This document shows positions 45,147 to 55,889 of a stretch of DNA of 64,000 nucleotides, piece by piece. The notes under the pieces are model-generated. The model made no database searches. It worked only from the letters and a program-made list of their open reading frames with translations, and had not been told where the DNA came from. Every line of letters starts with the position of its first letter. The stretch's first letter is position 1. The translations under genes and the position numbers were made by a program. This DNA is from Selaginella tamariscina. Lineage: Eukaryota; Streptophyta; Lycopodiopsida; Selaginellales; Selaginellaceae. The stretch covers positions 248,001 through 312,000 of the forward strand of contig PUQB01000148.1 of the NCBI GenBank assembly GCA_003024785.1, written 5' to 3'.

Positions 45147-46640
45147 ATGCTGAGCGCAGTCGACATTCAAGCAACCCCCAGGGCAGAAACAAGAAAGAAA
45201 TCGAGGGAACAGCAAGACCATCTTGCTTCTCTTGTAAGATCCTGCAATGGAAACAAGGACTTGGAGAGGGCTAGGCACATCCATGCGCAAATTCTTCACA
45301 GCAGTTGCCGAAACAACCGATATCTATCCAACCTCTTGATAGAAATGTACAGCAAATGTGGTAGCATCGAAGAAGCGAAGCTCGTGTTTGATGCCATAGA
45401 TCAACCTAATTGTTTCTCCTGGACCATCTTATTTGTAGGATATGCCCACAATGGGCAAGTGTACAATGCTAAGAAGACGTTCGATACGATGCCAGAGAAA
45501 AACTCTGTTGCATGCACTGCCATACTGGGGATAGTCGCACAAAACGGTGAAATCGAACAAGCAAAACGGGTCTATGACCAGATGCCTGAGTATACTGAAA
45601 TGTCTGTAAACACCCTGCTTGCAGCATATGCCCAAACGGGGCATTTACAGAAAGCTCAAGAACTATTTGACAGCATGCCCTTGAGAAACGTCGTGTCTTG
45701 GAGCATTCTTCTAGATGCATATGGTCAAGGCGGTCTAATTACTGATGCGTGGGATCTGTTCTTGAGGATGCCTGCCCGGTCTATTATCTCTTGGAATACA
45801 ATGCTCGCAGCATTTACTCATAAAGGGCATTTTGATGAAGCCAGGTCCCTCTTCGATGCAATGCCAGAGTTTAACGTGATATCATGGAGCACAATGGTGG
45901 AATCATTTGCTCAAGAAGGTCATTTACAAGAAGCGAGGAAACTATTCAGCACAATGGAGGAGCGAAACTTGGTGGCATGGACTTCCATCATAAGTGGGTA
46001 CGCACGAAACAGGCAAGTCGAGGAAGCAAAGTGTTTATTCGACCGGGTTCCTGAGGTGAACGTGTTTATCTGGAACTCGTTGCTTGCTGCATATGCCTTG
46101 AACGGTTATCTGCAGGAGGCAATAGAGCTTTTCAAGACAGAGATGCAGGAACATGATCTCGTTTCGTACAACACGATGATATCTGGATATGCCCAAGCTG
46201 GACAAATGCATGAGGCAGCATTTCTATTCAATCGGATACCTCTGAAGGACTCCATCACCTGGACATCAATGATTACTGGATTTGCGCAAGCGATGCAGAT
46301 TGCCGAAGCGAGGGAGATCTTTTGTATGATGCCAGAGAGGGACCTTCTCTCATGGTCTGCAATGATTGCAGTGAATGCACAGAATGGGCATATAACGAAA
46401 GCGAGGAAACTCTTTGAGCAAATGCCTGTGTTAGACGTGGTAGCATGGAACTCAATGATCACAACGTATGCGGGATCTGGGCATGGGAAGCGCGCCATGG
46501 AGGTGCTCCATCTGATGGCTTTGCAAGGAAACAAGCCAAACCACGTTAGTTTCTCGTCTCTTCTGAATGCATGTAACCATGTAGGTATGTTTGCGTATGG
46601 TTGGCAATTGTTTTCTCCATGGCTGTCGATTACGAACTAA
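45147..46640 (+). CDS. PPR-A: pentatricopeptide-repeat protein with short S-type repeats
   Basis: An intronless frame of 497 codons. Such proteins bind RNA in plastids or mitochondria. After about 55 leader residues there are about 13 tandem motifs, most 31 residues long (S type): YLSNLLIEMYSKCGSIEEAK, CFSWTILFVGYAHNGQVYNA, VVSWSILLDAYGQGGLITDA, IISWNTMLAAFTHKGHFDEA, LVAWTSIISGYARNRQVEEA, DLVSYNTMISGYAQAGQMHE, VVAWNSMITTYAGSGHGKRA. The start is the ATG that opens the longest frame; a TATA box lies about 95 bp upstream. The frame ends with an early TAA after WQLFSPWLSITN, because one base (G) present in the locus 1 copy is missing at about 46612 (TTTTCTCC here, TTTGTCTCC there). The intended C-terminus follows in the next frame. 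Confidence 0.92.
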   Translation: MLSAVDIQATPRAETRKKSREQQDHLASLVRSCNGNKDLERARHIHAQILHSSCRNNRYLSNLLIEMYSKCGSIEEAKLVFDAIDQPNCFSWTILFVGYAHNGQVYNAKKTFDTMPEKNSVACTAILGIVAQNGEIEQAKRVYDQMPEYTEMSVNTLLAAYAQTGHLQKAQELFDSMPLRNVVSWSILLDAYGQGGLITDAWDLFLRMPARSIISWNTMLAAFTHKGHFDEARSLFDAMPEFNVISWSTMVESFAQEGHLQEARKLFSTMEERNLVAWTSIISGYARNRQVEEAKCLFDRVPEVNVFIWNSLLAAYALNGYLQEAIELFKTEMQEHDLVSYNTMISGYAQAGQMHEAAFLFNRIPLKDSITWTSMITGFAQAMQIAEAREIFCMMPERDLLSWSAMIAVNAQNGHITKARKLFEQMPVLDVVAWNSMITTYAGSGHGKRAMEVLHLMALQGNKPNHVSFSSLLNACNHVGMFAYGWQLFSPWLSITN

Positions 46641-46893
46641 TGCCTCGGCAAGAGCAGTATTCGAGCATGATTGACATTCTGGCAAGGATAGGCAAGCTCC
46701 CTGAAGCAGAAGAGCTCGTGAGGACCATGCCATTTGTGCCAGATGCACAGGAGTGGGCAACACTAGTGGCTGCTTCGAGGGTTCATCGCGATCGAGAGCG
46801 CGGTTTACAGGCTGCCCACTCGGCACTCAAAGTCGATGGATCCAAGGATTCTGCTACATTAGTTTTGCTCTCCAACATGTACAAAGAATTCTA
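46601..46893 (+). pseudogene. PPR-A C-terminal end in the shifted frame
   Basis: It continues PPR-A after the one-base loss: SMAVDYELMPRQEQYSSMID, LARIGKLPEAEELVRTMPFV, then an E-type end EWATLVAASRVHRDRERGLQ and ATLVLLSNMYKEF before TAA at 46891-46893. It has no DYW domain. With the missing base allowed for, PPR-A would have about 582 codons. If the shift is real, the protein loses the last S repeat and the E motif. Confidence 0.85.
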
Positions 46894-47015
46894 AGAAGGC
46901 CACAAGAAATTGCAAATTTCAAATTTGAGCGGCATGGAAGGAACGCTTGGATGTCTGGAAGAAAGACTTGGGTTCTCATAAAATACAAAGCAAGGGGAAC
47001 AATGAAAAATGAAGG

Positions 47016-47020
47016 AAGTC
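47016..47020. repeat. Target-site duplication AAGTC, left copy
   Basis: AAGTC directly before the copia element; repeated at 50560-50564. The uninterrupted locus 1 copy has this sequence once (GAAGGAAGTCGTTGCTGC), confirming the insertion point. Confidence 0.95.
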
Positions 47021-47238
47021 TGTTGTGAAAAGGTGTTAAAACACGAGCCGAGCCGAATATCAACTAACCTAACCTATGTTTTTGTATTTTTGAATCTTAT
47101 TTATACAATTTTCTTTATAACCATATATGGTAATTCTCCATATATGGTAGTTCTCCGTAAGTATGTACGGCATAAGATATATATGGCCTAAACCATATAT
47201 AACTCTTTCAGTTGGACTCCACGCTGGATATCTCAACA
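47021..47238 (-). repeat. 3' LTR of the copia element
   Basis: Plus-strand ends TGTTGTGAAAAGG...CTCAACA, 218 bp. By eye it differs from the 50342-50559 copy at about six substitutions and two single-base indels. Confidence 0.95.
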
Positions 47239-47439
47239 CTCCCACTCAGCCGTGAGAGTTCAAGATTGTCATTCGAGACCGGGTGTTTGGAAATTATCCC
47301 TGCTCAAAGCTTTGGTCATAATATCTGTAACCATCTCGATACTAGACACATGTTTGAGTTTGATATTCCCGGCTCGAACCCTGTCGGATGAAGTGATACT
47401 TCACATCGACATGCTTGACTTTGTCATGATGCTGGGGTT

Positions 47440-48390
47440 CTCTGAAGTAGCTATGGCACTAGTGCTGTCACAGTATATTGTGATTGGCTGAAAATTCCCA
47501 TGTCCTTCAACAACTTCATTAACCATGTTGCTTCCTTGGCTGCCTCTGTTGCTGAAATGTACTCGGCCTCCATCGAGGAGAGTGCAATCACTCGCTGCAG
47601 TCTGCTCATCCAACTGATAAGCCCATCATCCAGAAGAAACACATATCCTGAAGTGGACTTCCTAGTCTCCCTGTTTCCTGCCCAATCTGAATCTGTGAAA
47701 CCCACTAGATCCATTACCATGTGATCTCCTGTAGAGCTCCCACTAGCTGAATATGTGAGACAAAACCCGACTGTGCCTCGCAAGTATCGTAAGATACGTT
47801 TGACTGCTGTCCAATGAGCCTCTCCTGGATTCTCTACAAACCTGGAAACCACTCCGACTGCAAAAGCCAAGTCTGGTCGAGTCGAAATGGCTAGATATAA
47901 CAAACAACCAACTATCTGCCTATAAGGAACCTGTGCCATGACTCGTCTCTCCTCCTCAGACGTCGGCTGTTGATCTTTTGAAAGTTGTGTGTGTATGTCC
48001 ATGGGGGCTGACAGGGTTGCTGTCGGCCATGTCATACTTCTGAAGTATCTCTTGCACATAGTGTGCTTGAGATAGCTGAATCACCCCTGCAGCTCTATCC
48101 CGGAACACCTGAATGCCCAAACAATAGCATAGATCGCCGGCTGCGGAGATCTCAAACTGAGATCGAAATTGGTGTTCAAAGAATTGAACAAGCCGAAACT
48201 GGCTAGCAGCCATGATGTTGTCATCAACATATAATGCCAGGTATGCAAAGTCCACTCCCTGTCGAAAGACATATACGTTTCCATCTGCAGTGGACTTCTG
48301 GAAACCGATGGAGGTGAGAAACCTGTCTACATGATCATACCAGGCTCGTGGTGACTGCTTCAAGCCATACAGGCCTTTCGAAGACGACAA
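47440..48390 (-). pseudogene. copia RT C-terminal part and RNase H
   Basis: RT palm at 48390-48200 with the catalytic box LALYVDDNIMAAS (copia RTs have YVDD). From 48059 in another frame comes the connection (YRQIVGCLLYLAISTRPDLA) and RNase H (FTDSDWAGNRETRKSTSGYV; ALSSMEAEYISATEAAKEAT). One frameshift near 48000 separates RT from RNase H. Confidence 0.9.
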
Positions 48391-49046
48391 ACGTTGTGTT
48401 CTTGTCCTTGTACCACGAATCCCTCAGGCTGTGTAGTGTAGACTTCCTCCTTCAGCTCTCCATACAGGAAAGCAGTCTTTACATCAAGCTGGTGAACTTC
48501 CAGATTCAAGCTAGTTGCTATCCGAAGAATGAGACGAATGGAAGCCATCTTCACCACTGGTGAATACGTCTCATAGAAGTCAACTCCAGCGATTTGTGAG
48601 AATCCTCGTGCAACAAACCGAGCCTTGTATCGGAGTACTTTGCCATGTGCATCCAGCTTCTTCTTGAATAGCCACTTGGTACTTACAGTGCGACGACCGT
48701 GGGGAAGAGTAACAAGCTCCCAAACCTGGTTCTTGAGGAGAGAAGCATATTCCTCCTCCATGGCAGCCCTCCATTCTGCTGCCTCTTGTGATTGCATAGC
48801 TTCATGCACTGTCCGGGGCTCCCGAGGATACCTGGAGGTGAAGAAGGAGGTTGAAGACTCATCAGCTTCTCTTGCCTTTCGTGACTTGTAGCTAATTCTC
48901 CCACTTCTCGTGATTGTGTTGATGGGTCGGTCTGGATTAGGTACCTGCGAAGGTGCTTGCTGAAGTGGAGGAATCTCCTCCTCGCTTTCGTGCTCCTCCT
49001 CACTCAGATCTGTCTGCTGCAATCTGCAGTCCTGGATCTTCCCCAA
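48380..49046 (-). pseudogene. copia RT N-terminal part
   Basis: An open frame of about 225 codons: EPRTVHEAMQSQEAAEWRAA, GRRTVSTKWLFKKKLDAHGK, ARGFSQIAGVDFYETYSPVV and DVKTAFLYGELKEEVYTTQP, all standard copia RT blocks. It is followed by a frameshift into the YVDD part. An acidic linker precedes it. Confidence 0.9.
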
Positions 49047-49057
49047 TCTGCCCTGGA

Positions 49058-50325
49058 TCAGCCCATGTGCTGGTGGATCCTGTGGTTGCTCTTCCTCAAG
49101 AATATAAGCTGTCGGATTAACTTGAACTGTAAACCTATCTTGTAAAGCATATCCTCATTAAACTTAACGTCTCGGCTCACAACAATTTTCTGGTGAGTGG
49201 GATCGTAAAGCCTATATGCCTTGCTCTCATGGCAATATCCCACCATGATATACATGTTACTCTTCTGTTCCAACTTACGACGGAGTTCGTTTGGAACATG
49301 TGCATATGCCAGCACCCAAACACACGAAGGTGTTTCAAACTGACTCGCTTCCCAGTCCATCGGGTGAATGGAACTTCTCCACCAATGCTACTTGCAGGAA
49401 GTCGATTCCGGATGTAGCTGGCTGTGCTTAAGGCCTCTGCCCAATAATTGAGCGGTGTTCCTGCATGCATAAGCATGCATCTTGTCGTCTCCACTAGAGT
49501 TCGATTCATTCTTCTGCCACTCCATTTTGCTGAGCTGAGTATGGGGCTGTAAACTGTGTTGAATCCCAGATTCTTCACACAACTTCTTAAGCACACTTGC
49601 TTGATACTCCCCACCTTATCACTCCTAAGTACGCGGATTTTCAAATTCTGCCACACGTTTTCTGCAGCAATCTTATATAACCGAAACATTTCTGCTACTT
49701 CTGATTTGTTAATCAAGAATTTCACCACTGTGTAACGAGTATAATCATCTATAAACGTCACAAAATACCTCCTTCTGTTCAATGACTGAACATGCATTGG
49801 TCCACACACGTCTGTGTGCACTAATTCTAGAGGTTGAGTGGTCTTACAGCAGATGCCCTTACTGGGGAATGGTTGCCTATGCTGTCTTCCAACCGATGAT
49901 GCCTTGGTTGGTTGCTTGTCAGTGTAAGTGATCTTGTCCTTATCGATCTGACCTTTCCAACCTGCATCTACTATCTTCCCAACCAAGATAAGAGTTTCGC
50001 TGAGTGTGGGGACATAGTGAACCTGTCGAAGATCGACAATCTCACCATTCTGGAGTTGAATCTCTACTGTCCCGACTCCTGCAATGCTCAATGGTTGATG
50101 ATCTCTCGTGTAGACTCCTTCTCCCACTGGGATTGCCTGATATGTCTTAAAAGCGGCAAATTCTGGAGTACAGTGAACATTGGCACAACTGTCCAACCAA
50201 AGGATATTTTCTTCCTTGAAAGGACTGAGGTTAGTGGTTACCATGAGGGCCATCCGCTGATTGCCCTTGTTCTTCAATTCGCTTGCTCGTGGTTTTCTTC
50301 TTATGACCCTTGAACTGCTGTTGTT
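49058..50325 (-). pseudogene. copia protease and integrase
   Basis: The frame opens directly next to the primer site. Protease: ENILWLDSCANVHCTPEF (50200-50150), where the usual D-[ST]-G-A loop reads D-S-C-A. The integrase zinc region is deleted: the protease tail KDKITYTDK runs straight into GRQHRQPFPSKGICCK. The core follows: LELVHTDVCGPMHVQS, FVTFIDDYTRYTVVKF and LRSDKVGSIK, then in other frames NRTLVETTRCMLMHAGTPLN and VWVLAYAHVPNELRRKLEQK. With the zinc region and gag missing it cannot be autonomous. Confidence 0.9.
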
Positions 50326-50341
50326 CTTGGCTCCGATACCA
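50326..50341 (-). promoter_or_regulatory. Primer-binding site, tRNA-iMet type
   Basis: On the minus strand TGGTATCGGAGCCAAG directly follows the 5' LTR. Plant copia elements use TGGTATCAGAGC, complementary to the 3' end of initiator methionine tRNA; one base differs. Confidence 0.88.
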
Positions 50342-50559
50342 TGTTGTGAAAAGGTGTAAAACACGAGCCGAGCCGAATATCAACTAACCTAACCTATGTT
50401 TTTGTATTTTTAAATCCTATTTATACAATTTTCTTTATAACTATATATGGTAATTCTCTATATATGATAGTTCTCCGTAAGTATGTACGGCATAAGATAT
50501 ATATGGCCTAAACCATATATAACTCTTCCAGCTTGGACTCCACGCTGGATATCTCAACA
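50342..50559 (-). repeat. 5' LTR of the copia element
   Basis: 218 bp, matching 47021-47238; palindrome-rich ATATATGG units in the middle. Confidence 0.95.
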
Positions 50560-50564
50560 AAGTC
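50560..50564. repeat. Target-site duplication AAGTC, right copy
   Basis: Matches 47016-47020. Confidence 0.95.
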
Positions 50565-51115
50565 GTTGCTGCATTAAAACAATGTACCAAAACAAGGGAC
50601 CTGCAAGGAGGAAGAAAACTACATAAGGATGCAGTTGCAGCTAACTACCGCACAGACAAATATGTAGTTTCTTCTCTAATCTTAATATACAATAAATGTG
50701 GAAGCAGGCAATGTGCTCAGGATGTATTTGATCGGATGACTAATTGGGATGTTGACTCATGGAACCCTCTTATTTCAGGATACGCAGAGAATGGTGAAAG
50801 CTCCAAAGCAATGGACTTGTTTACCACTATGGACTGTGAACCAGACAAATGTACCTTGATTGCAGCACTGAAGACATGTGGAAGCAATACAGGAAACAGT
50901 ACTGTTTGGAGAAGGCGTTAGCGATCCATATACAACTCAGAGAGCGAGGGTTTGAAGCGGATGTAATTGTCGCATCCTCCTTGTTGAATATGTACAGATA
51001 ATGCAGGAGCATGGAACATGCACTGGATGTCTTTGTCTGGATGACTCGTCGGAATGCTATTTCATGAAACGGCCACATTCTGGGATACGTGGAAAACGGA
51101 GAAAGCTCCGTAGCG

Positions 51116-51200
51116 CAGTAGCCAGGTATGAACACACCTTGAGTACTGCAAGAAACGTGACCGAGTTTGGTTCACAATCCATGGTTGTAAATAAGTCTAT
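51116..51200 (-). other. 85-bp inversion inside the PPR-B pseudogene
   Basis: The flanks read in PPR sense orientation, but CAGTAGCCAGGTATGAACAC...AATAAGTCTAT is antisense, matching the plus strand of locus 1 at about 13498-13582. A dozen bases beyond the right breakpoint (AGAAAGAATCAG-like) are lost. Confidence 0.88.
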
Positions 51201-51655
51201 AGAAACACGTTTACCTTGAGAAGGGGATGGGCATTCATAAGCTAGCTAAGAATCTTGGTTTAGGCTCGGATAGCCACCACTTTAGTGGAAATGTATAGAA
51301 AATGCGGATTCATGCAGAAAGCCAAGATTGTTTCTGATCGGACGCCTCACCGAGATATTGTTATGTTGACTTGTCTCATTCTGGGATACCAGGAGAATGG
51401 GGAGTTTAGTGCAGCTTTGGATTTGTTTAACACCAATGCATTGCGAACCGGACTCTGTACTGTTTGTTGCGGCACTGAAGGCATGTGCAGGTCTCTCTCG
51501 ACACAGGAAGCAGCTTTGTTTGGAGTGGGGAAACGCTATCCATAAACGTGTTGCGGGACGTCAGCTAAACTTGGATGACCACTTTGGTGGACATGTATAC
51601 AAAGTGTGGAAGTAGGAATGTTCTCGATCAGATGTTGTGGCAGGATGTTGTGTTT

Positions 51656-52079
51656 GTGACCTAAATCTTTGGTGAATGGCACCTCACCATGATTGGGTTT
51701 TACTTAATAAAAGAAAACAAAACTTACAAAAGTGTATCCTCGGTTAGGATATGATATGCCAATTGCACATGACAAGCCAATTTAATGAAGAATATGACAT
51801 CTGATTCTAAGTTTTTTCATAAGACTCCCATAGTTCTTGAGATGCGGCTGCATATCACCTTGTTAGATATAGTCTTTATTCACGCACATATTTGTGTTCA
51901 TTAAATTATAAAGAGATTAAATCTAATTACTAACAATAAATTTATTATAGATAATTAAAGGCATAATTAACATATACCAATATAATTTATTATGCCTTGT
52001 ATACTCACACGTTTTTGAGTTGAAGTTGTACTTACTGCTATGAATATTAAAATTAGTTATAGTCTAAGGCTACTTATAA
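51656..52079. other. AT-rich sequence after the PPR break
   Basis: No coding or element signature recognised. Confidence 0.5.
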
Positions 52080-53090
52080 AGCACTTAATAGAGTCACACG
52101 TAAACATGTTAGAGTATTTGGTTGTTCCACGTATGCATTTGTGTCTGAAAATGATAAGCATAAATTAAAATATTACAAGTCTTGTCACATAATGATGGTT
52201 ATAATTTATTATATGCTATTTATGTTTGATAAATTAAATATAGTTATGCATCGTACCTTAGAATTTCATAAGGAAGATTTAACTTCAACCAAATTTAATA
52301 ATACTAATAAATTTGCTAAAACAAAATTGTTTGAGTATGAATCCATAGTTCCTGACTCACATTTACCCTTTAGTGATTCTTATGGTCATGATATGTCATA
52401 AGATGTATTGTTCTCGAGAATATGATAGCAACAACAATATTGATGATGTGTTAATTGTTACTTCTCTGTGTGAATGATATTGTAAACAATGCTTCTAGAT
52501 TTGATGTATTAGAGATGGGTTCTAGTGAATCCATGAGTCAAAACATCCAGTGGACGTACCTCTTATTGGGTCCTTGAAGTTCATTCATTTGCGTAAAATA
52601 TAGGTGGACATATAAAGCAAGTTTTTATAAAGCAAGAGGACAATTGTTTACCTATAAAACTTGGTGAAGAAGTTGTGGTGGGTCCTTTGTGATGTTAAAT
52701 TTAAAAAGTTATGAAAGCTTGCAAAAAGGTACTTAAAATCGTTATATATTTTACTTAGATGAGTCAAGCATTGTCAATAAGCCATGTGTCGCTCAACAAT
52801 GGATTTTTACCATGATAGAGTTCCAAGGTAAATTTTTGGACACTTGTTTTCTTGCATTGTGCTATTTTCTTTAAGTGGTGTTTAAAGACCATTGAGTGAT
52901 TCAAATCTCATCTTGTAATTAAGGGGTGCTTGCATAGTAAGATCTTCTCATCAATAATAAATTAGTTTCATATGTATTTTACTTGTCTTTGTTGCAATAC
53001 ATATATGGAGAAACATCAAATGAATGTGAAGAATGCCTTTTTACATGTAGAAATTGATTAAGAGATCTACATGGTTTGATGACCATTATT
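52080..53090 (+). pseudogene. Ty1/copia pol remnant (integrase end to RT)
   Basis: RVFGCSTYAFVSENDKHKLK (52112-52171) fits the end of copia integrase, which normally reads 'RVFGC-x-AYVH...KLD', and KHQMNVKNAFLHVEID (53013-53060) fits the RT block 'HQ-x-DVK-x-AFL-G'. The sequence between is AT-rich and full of stops. No LTRs could be recognised. It is oriented opposite to the copia element at 47-50.5 kb and is much older. Confidence 0.65.
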
Positions 53091-55198
53091 TAATCAGAAA
53101 TGGAGGACAAACATTGCATTAATAGGCATTGTGTACATATTCAAGCATATAATTAAGACTAAGTTTTTTTTTGGATCATAAGGCCTCATGGGAGTTGAAT
53201 CTATGAAGGTCCATTGATGTTAATCTAAGGAAGGTAATTGCTTTTGAATATCTCCACACTGTATCCTAGAAAAGGACCCAAGGATCATAAAGGTCACTAA
53301 AGAAGGATGACCTACCTCTTAGCTTTAAAAATGTCAAATCAATGATTAAAGAATTTCACCTTTTCGACTTTAAGAAGTCCAATCGTTGACCATTAGCATT
53401 AGCAATAAGGCTAGAAGTCCAATTTTACATAGAAGGGAAACCATTGGCTCCATATGTAGAAATTAATAGAGAAAAGAGAGAAGAATTCTAGGCACACATA
53501 AAAACGATGGACCCTACTAGTATCTAACAACCCTAAGAGGTAAGAGCTGCACTCCTTGTTAAAGTTGCTACCACACATGTACTTGGAAAATAGAAGTTTA
53601 AACAACAGTTTAAGTGTTATAATTTTTATTATAATTCCTCTTTACTTTAGATGCTGACTATTGTTATTTATTTGAATTATATTGATAAGTCCTAAGTGTA
53701 GAAGAAACAAGCCTTGCTTAGTGCATAGTGATGGTTCGGGTCGGGGTGTCATTAAGTATTTATAAGAAACTTTAGGCGAAGCTAGCACTTCTATTTAAAA
53801 AAACTCTTACCCTAATTTTCTGTGTCCTAATTAGGTTTCTAAGTGGTTCCGGTACCCCTCCCTAAACCCCTCAGGTTAGGGTTTAGGGATTAATGAGTCA
53901 TTAATTGATTCACCAAGTATATTCTCTCTGAAAATAAGATTCCATGCCAACCCACATATTTAAATAAGAAAACAGGGGCCTCTATCATATATATTAAGTA
54001 GTACATGTAAAAGAGGTATTAGGTTCATGACTGAGTTCGTTACTCTTTTGCTAGTACATTTAGTTTATATCCTTAAGGTACAACCCTCTGTTGTGCCACT
54101 CTAACTTCCAAAATGACATGGGTACGTCCCATCTTCATGGTAGTTCACCCTGGTTTAGGTTGGTAAATCCATGTTTGGGAGGTCTTGTCAGAATGCATGT
54201 TCCAAGAGGCAGAGGTTGAGGCTTATCTCCAATCTTCTCTTACACGTCAAGCTAGGTGTAACACTCATGACTAAGCAAGGCACATCCGTGTCCTTGTCCA
54301 ACTATGGACGTGAAATCTTGTTTAACAGGTTCACATTATTTAGTTCTTAAGGGTTCATTAAGGGTTCTAGAGTTGGCATTTAAGAGCTACGTTTGTGACA
54401 CTTAGTGTAATTTTTGAATCTAAGGGCTATGGCATGATAGCCCACATCGTGAAAGTATGGAGATGTGACACTGGGTTAGACGTCACACGATAAACACTCG
54501 AGGCAGCACCCTTTAGGGTTGTGTCATGGGTTTATCTCCAAGGGGTTAATACTCTAACAAATAAGCATGTTTGTGCGCGCATTAGGGTGTCTTAAGCCTT
54601 GGACATCTACTCAAGGGAGGTTAGGTCTCGTAATTAGGTGTGCTTTGGCACACTTAGTTAGGGTAGTGTTTTTCTTAAAAACCAAGGGTTGAACAATCTA
54701 AGCTTGTTAACATAAGCCTTTTTATGAAGCACTCGTAAGGTTATGTACTTAAGGTTATCCAAACCTAACCTTAAACAATTTGCTTAGCAAAACACTCATG
54801 TCCGCCGCCCTAGGTTTAAGGTATGACTTGGCCAAGGGTATCCCGGGGTTGTACTACCAGATGAGGGTGATTAGGGGTTAGCGACAATGCCTTAGCTCTA
54901 TCATGAGGGTATGTGTGAGACACATTAGGTTAAAGCATGAGCCTGTTTAAGTCTACTCTACTAGGATAGGATCATAAAGTTTACTTGGGATATTCTCTAG
55001 GGTTTGAGGATGGTCATTCTTCTAAGAGACTTAGGATAGGAATTTAAGTTTTCTGTTTAACTAAACATCTGAATCAGACTCTTAGGGTCATCTTGGAAGA
55101 CTTAACATTGCTCACACAGGAATTAACACCGAAAGGCCACTTGACAGCCACGTGTTGCCATGTGTTAGCCTCCAAGTTAAAACTCTGACATTAAGCTT
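53091..55198. other. Unassigned sequence
   Basis: Moderate-GC sequence with no domain recognised. At 53866-53893 is a telomere-like CCCTAAACCCC / GGGTTTAGGG pair. The repeated words (TTAGGGT, CATGGGTTTA, AGGTTA) suggest an old repeat, but I could not identify it. Confidence 0.4.
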
Positions 55199-55202
55199 CA
55201 CA

Positions 55203-55415
55203 ATGGCACAAACAAAAGAAGGAAGCCAAGAAGGAGAGAAGTCTAACTTACATTTGATACAAAAAAGGTTTCACAAACTAGTGAAGTACAAGAAACAACA
55301 ATATCGAGAAGTCCTAAATCTACAACAAGCATGGGATGTTAAACATAACCATCGTACCAAATCTTCAAGAAGAAACCATACATTTCGTAGGTATATCCCA
55401 ATGAAGTTGCTTTGA
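55203..55415 (+). other. Small basic reading frame of unknown origin
   Basis: From the ATG at 55203 the frame reads MAQTKEGSQEGEKSNLHLIQ, then KRFHKLVKYKKQQYREVLNL. About 70 codons, highly basic and glutamine-rich. It could be the start of a retroelement gag or a chance frame; no partner domains follow. Confidence 0.25.
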
Positions 55416-55885
55416 CACAATCCCAAGAGGACTACTGTTCGAAAGGCTAAAGGAAGTTAGAACACCACCAGTAGTTGTGCAATCATTATACACCAATGTG
55501 ACAGCCACTTTCCAAGAAGGAGAGATTTGAAACTCAAGTTTGCTAGAACAAACTGTGAGTTGATCTTATATTTGCTTTTACAACACAAATGTATACCATC
55601 GTTTATACTGTATAGAAATGTTTCTTATAAAAATTAAATTGGAATTTCACTTGATCTTGTAAATATTAAATAGAGTAAACAAGTAATATAATTAAATAAC
55701 TACCCTGTGTGTAGAGAGTACATACATGCATGTACTGACGGTGCCAAAGGCACTGACTTGTGAAGACAACATAAAGCCATAACAACATTGTTGGAAGGGA
55801 AGTATTGTACGAGGGAGTCAGATGCATTACTCAATGCTGATGGAATTTACTGCATGTACTGTGTTATATCTGCATATTTCAACTG
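55416..55885. other. AT-rich sequence, nothing recognised
   Basis: No feature supported. Confidence 0.4.
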
Positions 55886-55889
55886 GTGA

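Larger units (their letters stand above)
47021..50559 (-). mobile_element. Ty1/copia element, gag-less deletion derivative
   Basis: 3539 bp, minus strand, with two 218-bp LTRs, AAGTC target duplication and a tRNA-iMet-type primer site. The pol order is protease, integrase, RT, RNase H (copia order). The reading starts near protease straight after the primer site, so gag is missing, as is the zinc-binding part of integrase. Frames are broken several times. It inserted into the 5' part of the PPR-B copy of locus 2. Confidence 0.95.
45147..51655 (+). repeat. PPR locus 2: inverted partner of locus 1
   Basis: PPR-A followed by PPR-B on the plus strand, interrupted by the copia element 47021-50559. 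It matches 15975-about 12980 on the minus strand and breaks off inside PPR-B, where locus 1 reads on. Confidence 0.88.
46894..51655 (+). pseudogene. PPR-B pseudogene (locus 2), split by copia insertion
   Basis: The first part, 46894-47020, is spacer and the 5' end (ATGGAAGGAACGCTTGGATG). It resumes at 50560 with AAGTCGTTGCTGCATTAAAA. Recognisable PPR pieces are VVAALKQC..., NPLISGYAENGESSKA (50761-50805), IVSDRTPHRDIVMLTCLILG (51327-51386) and LFVAALKACAGLSRHRKQLC (51457-51516). Frameshifts, stops and a small internal inversion (51116-51200) disrupt it, and it ends abruptly near 51655. It is the decayed sister of the minus-strand gene at 11926-14411. Confidence 0.92.
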
